From assembly GCA_024364735.1 (NCBI GenBank), contig JAGFNQ010005219.1:142118-206117 (forward strand): DNA of 64,000 bases, in the 5' to 3' direction. The position numbers were made by a program, and so were the translations under genes. Source of the DNA: Boesenbergia rotunda. Lineage: Eukaryota; Streptophyta; Magnoliopsida; Zingiberales; Zingiberaceae. Shown here one piece after another: positions 58,547 to 64,000 of this stretch. Every line of letters starts with the position of its first letter. The first letter of the stretch is position 1. The notes under the pieces are model-generated. The model ran no database searches. It had not been told where the DNA came from and saw nothing but the letters and a program-made list of their open reading frames with translations.

Positions 58547-59916
58547 TAGAATAGGACTGTTCTATATTATTTTTCAAAAATCTTTTCTATTTTCAATTTT
58601 TTTTAATTTAAAATTGTTGTTAAATCATTTCTTTTATCAAGTTATTGAAATTTTTAATGATTTTCCGAACTTAATTTTTTCAAAAACTTACCCCCTTCAA
58701 AACTAGGGTTTTTGCGCAAAATGGACGTAGCTTAAGCCCTAACCCTAGAACTGCATGCACCTATAGCTCTAGAAGTCAGCATCTCACAAGCACCTTAGAG
58801 TACTTTGAGTGATTACCTAGACTGGGTTGAGATGCTTAGGTCTATGCCTTGATTCAAGATGCTTTAAGACAGTGCATCTGTAGTAATTGGGGCGATAAAT
58901 ACAAATTGAACAGTAATCAAGTTAAGTGTTCAAGTTTAGCAAATCTAACTTGATCAGATCACTTAACTTGACTAACCCTAGTGAAAACTACTGTTTTATA
59001 ACAGTTAGTAAGTATTTAACCAGGTTAGACAGGACCCCAATGGAGTCAGTTTAATTGGTTTGTTTTGCTTGACTTCACTAGAGTTGGTTCAATACGGACT
59101 TCCAATTTTGTAACTAACTCTAATTCAAAATTAACTTGCAATAGTTGTTATCAATTTTTTTATATATATGGCAAAGGGGGAGAGAAAGGAGAAAAGAAAG
59201 AGAATTTTTTTTCAAATTTTTTTTCAAAATTTTTTTTCAAATTTTTATCTCTGCTTCAAAAAGTAAAGTAAAATATCTAAGTGCTTCAAAAATGTCTAAG
59301 TGCTTCAAATTTTTTTTAAAATTTTCTTCTAAGAATTTCTAAGAGCTTTCAAAAATTTCTAAGTATTTCAAAATTTTTGAAGAGCATTTGTCTATATATT
59401 TCTAAGTAAAATTTTTCATAGTAAACAAAGTTTGTCTGAGCAAAAACCTTTTGAAATTTTTGGCAAATGTTTCTATGTAAAGTTTATCTTAGAGAACAAA
59501 TCTTTGCGAAAACATGTTTAAAAATTCCTTAAAGAGTTTTTGTTTCAAGTAAAAATTTTTTTTGCACAAACTGTTCTTAAGCGAAATCTTTCTAAGTGTG
59601 CAAAAATTGAAACCCTTTTAAAATTTTGATTAAATTTTTTTTAGTAAAATTCTTTTTTCAAAGCCTTGTAAGTAAAAGTTTTTTTTAACCAAAATTTAGG
59701 TTTGCAAAACTTATCTAAGTGTAAAAAGTTTTTTTGGAAAACACTTAGTCAAACTTAAAAGCACGTAGAAGTTTTACAAAAATAGAATGCTTGTTTGAGG
59801 GGGAGAATGTTTATTTCAGGGGGAGATAATTGAAAATTGTTTTAAGTAATCCTGCTTGTTAGATGTACTATAAAATGTTTTTTAACTTAACTTTTTGAAC
59901 CGTGTTGCCATAGATC
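58547..59916 (+). other. E 3' untranslated region
   Basis: Noncoding, T/A-rich with many TTTTCAAA runs, and homologous to the B 3' region in reverse. The small ORFs at 59065-59342 are low-complexity. Confidence 0.75.
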
Positions 59917-59930
59917 AAAAAAGGGGAGAT

Positions 59931-60328
59931 TGTTGGTATCGGAAGCACCAAAGACAAACCTGTGTATTTTGATAATGGCAAAGGGTTCAGAAGTTAAGGT
60001 GTGTTGTGATCTAACAAGGTTAATCAAGTATGCAGGAAAAGTCCTAGGTACACTAGGCACTAAGTCCTGCTTCTATGAATTGGGCACTAAGACCTGGTGA
60101 GTGAAGCTGAGCACTAAGACCTGGTGAGTGAAGCTAGGCACTAAAACCTGGTCGGGGACTGGGCACCGAAGACCTGGTGAGTGAAGCTGGGTACTAAGAC
60201 CTGGTGAGTGAAGCTGGGCAAAAGTCCAACCAGAGGAGCAGGTTGGCAAACAAGTAAACTCTCCTGAGAGGAGTAGGTGAGGACGCATTACCCGTAGGAG
60301 GGAACATTAGGCGTCGGTTCGACCTAGG
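59931..60328 (+). repeat. E 3' LTR, first 398 bp
   Basis: Begins TGTTGGTATC and is related to the B LTR read in the same sense. It contains about four CCTGGTGAGTGAAGCTGGG-type hairpins (60060-60225). F interrupts it after ctagg (60324-60328). Confidence 0.85.
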
Positions 60329-62384
60329 TGTTGGAAACGAGATGGCTATAGAGGGGGGGTGAATATAGCCCGACACAATTTCTTTTGAGCTTTTCAAATC
60401 TTTCTGCACTTCAAGAGTTAGGCAATGGAAACAAACACACAAGTGCAGAAACAGAAATCAAAACAAACACAACAAACCAGATGACACAGCGATGTACAAG
60501 GTTCGGGGATAACTTGCCCCTACTCCTTGGCGTGCCCGTAAGGTGGGCGATCCCTTGATCGTCGGCAGATCAAGCCTCGGTGAACCCGGATAAGATGGAG
60601 CCTCCTTCTCGGTGGAGAAACCTCTCCACAGATCTCACGGATGATGAAACTTGAGTACAGGAGATCACACAAGAAGGAACACTCACAAAGCTCTCACAGG
60701 AATGCAACAAGATCGCTCAAGCACAAAGCAACAGAGAGCACGAACACAGCCCAGCCAAACTTCCCAAGTTTCTGTCTTTTTCGCCTCTGCTTCCAGCTTC
60801 GCCACTTAAGCTCTGCTCACCATCACAAGCTTCATCAGCATCCACTGAGCCAGCTTGAACCCACTGACCTCCCTGAGCACTCAGTCCACTAAAGACCTCC
60901 TCTCCAGCTGAGCCTCTGTCAGTCGCCAGCTGCGTCAGTTGCCCGTTGAAACCTGAGAACGAGAAACAACCAAACCTGCTCAACGGAAAGCCTCCCATTG
61001 ACCCTCCTTGAGTGTTTGAATCACCTTCTATCACCTGCACACTCCAACAGAGACTTAGCAATGCATATCAAAACATATCAGCAGTGTATCAGAGAATCGG
61101 CAGTGAAAACAGACGCGATCAGAGCTTCTGACAACGTATTTGAATTAAAGTTCTGCGCCTGATCGGTCACCAGACCGATCCAGCAGTCTTCTGCACACTC
61201 CTGATTGGTCCCCAGACCAATCAGGCTCCAGCCTGATCGGTCATCAGACCAATCAGGCTGCTTCCAGACCGATCAGGAGTCATCCTGATCGGTGATAGTG
61301 AGAACCTTGCGACAAATGATCGTTCACTAGACCGATCTGAGCAATATCCCTGATCGGTCACCAGACCGATCAGGAGCTGTGCAGTGAGTGAAACACACAC
61401 TCCCTAATCGGTCACCAGACCGATCAGACATCGCTAGATCGGTCACCAAACCGATCCACGAAGGAGCAACGTGCCAACACCCTGATCGGTCACCAGACCG
61501 ATCCAAGGACGCAGACCTAGCCTTCCAAGCTAGGATTTCATTAACCTTAGCCCTCCAAGCTAAGAATTTTTCAATCTAACTCTCCAAGTTGGGAATTTGC
61601 ACCTAACCCTCCAAGTTAGGACTTTTCACCTAGCCCTCCAAGCTAGGACTTTTCACCTAGCCCTCCAAGCTAGGACTTTTCACCCAACCCCTCCGAGTTA
61701 GACCTTCATCCAACCTAGCCCTCCAAGCTAGGCACCTGACCCTCCAAGCCAGGACTTTTTCACCTAACTCTCCAAGATGGGACTTTTCACCTAACCCTCC
61801 AAGTTAGGACTTTTCACCTAGCCTTCCAAGCTAGGACTTTTCACCTAGCCCTCCAAGCTAGGACTTTTCACCCACCTCTTCCGAATTAGGACTTTTCAAC
61901 ACCTGGCTTCACTCACCAGGACCCGGCTTCACTCACCGGGATTTCCAACACCTAGCTTCACTCACCAGGACCCGGCTTCACTCACCGGGATTTCCAACAC
62001 CTGGCTTCACTCACCAGGACCCGGCTTCACTCACCGGGATTTCCATCACCTGGCTTCACTCACCAGGACCCGGCTTCACTCACCGGGATTTCCAACACCT
62101 AGCTTCACTCACCAGGACCCGGCTTCACTCACCGGGATTTCCAACACCTGGCTTCACTCACCAGGACCCGGCTTCACTCACCGGGATTTCCATCACCTGG
62201 CTTCACTCACCAGGACCCGGCTTCACTCACCGAGATTTCAACCTAGCTTCACAAGCTAGGACCTGGCTTCACTCACCAGGGTTTCATGCCCAGTCCCCGA
62301 CCAGGACTTTAACCCAAATTCGCTCAACCAATCTTAAATCATTGTCAAATACCAAAACAACAACCGGGCCAGACTGCATCAACA
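60329..62384 (-). repeat. Element F 3' LTR
   Basis: C-like LTR of 2056 bp with ends TGTTGATGCA ... TTTCCAACA on the minus strand. The purine tract at 62385-62398 (minus AAAAAGGGGGAAAT) shows it is the 3' LTR. Three arrays lie in series: CTGATCGGTC palindromes (61155-61500), CCTAGC/CCTAAC hairpins (61507-61890) and about 49-bp units with CCTGG/CCAGG and CCCGG/CCGGG stems (61895-62290). Confidence 0.9.
61895..62290 (+). repeat. 49-bp tandem hairpin units in LTR F
   Basis: Seven near-identical units alternate a CCTGG-CTTCACTCA-CCAGG hairpin with a CCCGG-CTTCACTCA-CCGGG hairpin. The loop CTTCACTCA is constant and the central stem pair differs. Confidence 0.9.
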
Positions 62385-64000
62385 ATTTCCCCCTTTTTGT
62401 TGTTTGACAACCCGATTTAAGTTTAGGTATCAATCAATTGAAGTCCGTTCAATTCTCATAAGGGAATCATGATCCTCCCCCTATAATAACCATAAACTTA
62501 ATCAGCCATTTTCTCCCCCTTTGTCAAACATCGAAAAGGGTACGGTTATTAAGTTTGAACATACCTCCCCCTCAAACACGGGTCTCTCCCCAAATCCAAA
62601 ATGATCAAAGTTAAGTTTTGAATTGCACATGAAAACATATACAAAATTATATCATGGTCAAACATGTATATGTTTCATATGACAAGTAATTCAAAGGATG
62701 ATTTTGGAATTGCATATGAGAGGCATATACCATAAATGTATCATGGCAACAATGTATATGCATCATACAATAATAAGTGTAGATTTTTGAATTGCATATG
62801 GAAACATATACCAAATAATATCATGGTCAAGTATGTATATGTTTCATATGACAAGTAAGGAATGCATCTGTATCTGATATATAGTCCCGATTGGTCTCCG
62901 TAACCGATCAGGTTCGTTGATTACTGGATACAGAAATATTTTGATTAGTCTGGGGAGCGATCAGATTTCAGAAAAATTTTGGAAACTCTGATACGTTCCT
63001 GATCAGACTGCATTAACAATTTGCATTCCACAACAAGGATGTAGACTCTATTGAGATTCGTTATTTCAGAAAAAATTCTGAAACACGACATTAAGAACAA
63101 GAGTCATGACTCAACAAACCTTTTCTTATGAATTTGAACATTCCAACATAGGTTTGTATCAAATCAGTATTAGGTTTGTTTCACTTGAACAATTTTGTGC
63201 TCCCTTAGTACCAGGTTTGTACCAATGGGTAATCAAATATGTTTCAATTGTGAAGGGATTGTATCATGTTTGTTTGTAGTATGATCATTAAACTGATACA
63301 ATTTGACGAGAGGAGATCGGATTGAGGAGTTTTGACCCAATCATGAAACTTACTGTTCAGTGTTGATCTGATCGGTCACCGGACCGATCAGAACGGTGCC
63401 TGATCGGTCACCAGACCGATCAGGGTGGATTCAAAAGTCTGATTTGTTTGTTCCGGTCAGATTTCAGAATTCAGACTCAAACATTCAGAAACCAAAAGAC
63501 AGGTTCGTATCAAAACATGATTTTGGTCCCAAAATCTAAGTTTGATCATTCAAAATAGATTTGTATCAAATTAACATTAAGTTTGTATCAAACTCAATGT
63601 ATGATCAAGTTTGCTCAAAATATTTTTTTTTCAATTCCATAATCCCTAAATTTGTCTATCAGGTTTCAAGCATTCCTAAACCGCAATTCAATTAGATTTG
63701 ATCCACTTGATTCTAAGGGTTCCCTTAATCAAAATATATATCATGGTTTGTGTCAGAGCATGATAGTATGAACTTGAGTATCGAAACATGTTTGTATCAA
63801 AGCATGATCATATCAAGAAACCTTAGTTTGATACAAGGGAATCACTAGGTCATAGAAGGTTAAACAGTGAATTTTAAAACTCATGGTGATGCCTTGTGAG
63901 ATTTTTATAATGATCAGCCCAAACTATATGTTCATCTCGTTCTTAAACATGCATTCATGTGTTATAACACATACAAGATACTCATGGCATACTTGGGCTT
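62385..64000 (-). other. F 3' untranslated region (runs out of window)
   Basis: Noncoding and A/T-rich, with repeated TTTGTATCA and GTTTCATATGACAAGTAA phrases and two further palindromes (63368-63391, and the next ending near 63424). F coding sequence should lie right of the window. Confidence 0.75.

Larger units (their letters stand above)
58064..60328 (+). mobile_element. SIRE-like element E, 3' end
   Basis: Oldest layer of the nest: RNase H, 3' untranslated region (58547-59916), polypurine tract AAAAAAGGGGAGAT (59917-59930) and the start of the 3' LTR (59931-60328). A3 interrupts it on the left and F on the right. Same family group as B, opposite strand. Confidence 0.88.

Noticed and set aside
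58547..59916. Possible envelope-like third ORF downstream of pol, as reported in some SIRE elements
   Set aside because: Neither the E, B, D nor F 3' regions contain a long frame, signal peptide or membrane segment beyond chance low-complexity stretches.
61895..62290. Regular direct repeats resembling a CRISPR array
   Set aside because: Units are contiguous without unique spacers, lie in a plant LTR and have no cas context.

Overview
The window is intergenic DNA from a large, repeat-rich flowering-plant genome. A monocot is my guess from the style of the elements, and I cannot name the species. I found no host protein gene, rRNA gene or functional tRNA gene. Essentially every base belongs to LTR retrotransposons inserted into one another. 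Most are Ty1/copia elements (order GAG-PR-IN-RT-RNase H), with three Ty3/gypsy solo LTRs. All four primer-binding sites that I could read match the 3' end of plant initiator tRNA-Met.

I use local labels. A1, A2 and A3 are copia elements with protease motif DTG and a CCHC gag. B, C, D, E and F are copia elements with long LTRs and long 3' untranslated regions that look SIRE/Maximus-like (protease DSGC..HMTGD). G1, G2 and G3 are Ty3/gypsy solo LTRs. Layout: A1 1-7505 (left LTR outside the window); C body and 5' LTR 7506-14436; D LTR fragment 14437-18943 interrupted by G1 (14604-18315); A3 5' two-thirds 18944-23507; truncated C 3' LTR 23508-24931; rest of the left D LTR 24932-25739; D interior 25740-30329; D right LTR 30330-30842 and 54722-55804; B 30843-54721, carrying G2 (33493-37571, itself holding G3 at 35858-36594) and the complete element A2 (43595-53595); A3 3' end and 3' LTR 55805-58063; E 58064-60328; F from 60329 to the right edge.

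Target-site duplications support the nesting: gttgg (A2), atata (B), agcat (G2), gttgg (G3), cgggg (G1), aaatc/agatc (D) and ccccc (C). The order of insertion is E, then A3 into E, D into A3, B, C and G1 into D, A2 and G2 into B, G3 into G2, A1 into C. F hit the LTR of E separately. Every coding region I could read through carries stops, frameshifts or deletions, so nothing here looks autonomous now. A2 is structurally the most complete.

The main discovery is that two halves of one D LTR, two LTRs of one C element and two halves of the A3 polyprotein lie in opposite orientation. A single inversion explains all three. One breakpoint is at 23507/23508 and the other lies left of the window (a scaffold mis-join is the alternative). 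A second notable signal is that LTRs and leaders of several families carry arrays of short hairpins whose stem sequences change in a compensatory way while the loop stays constant.
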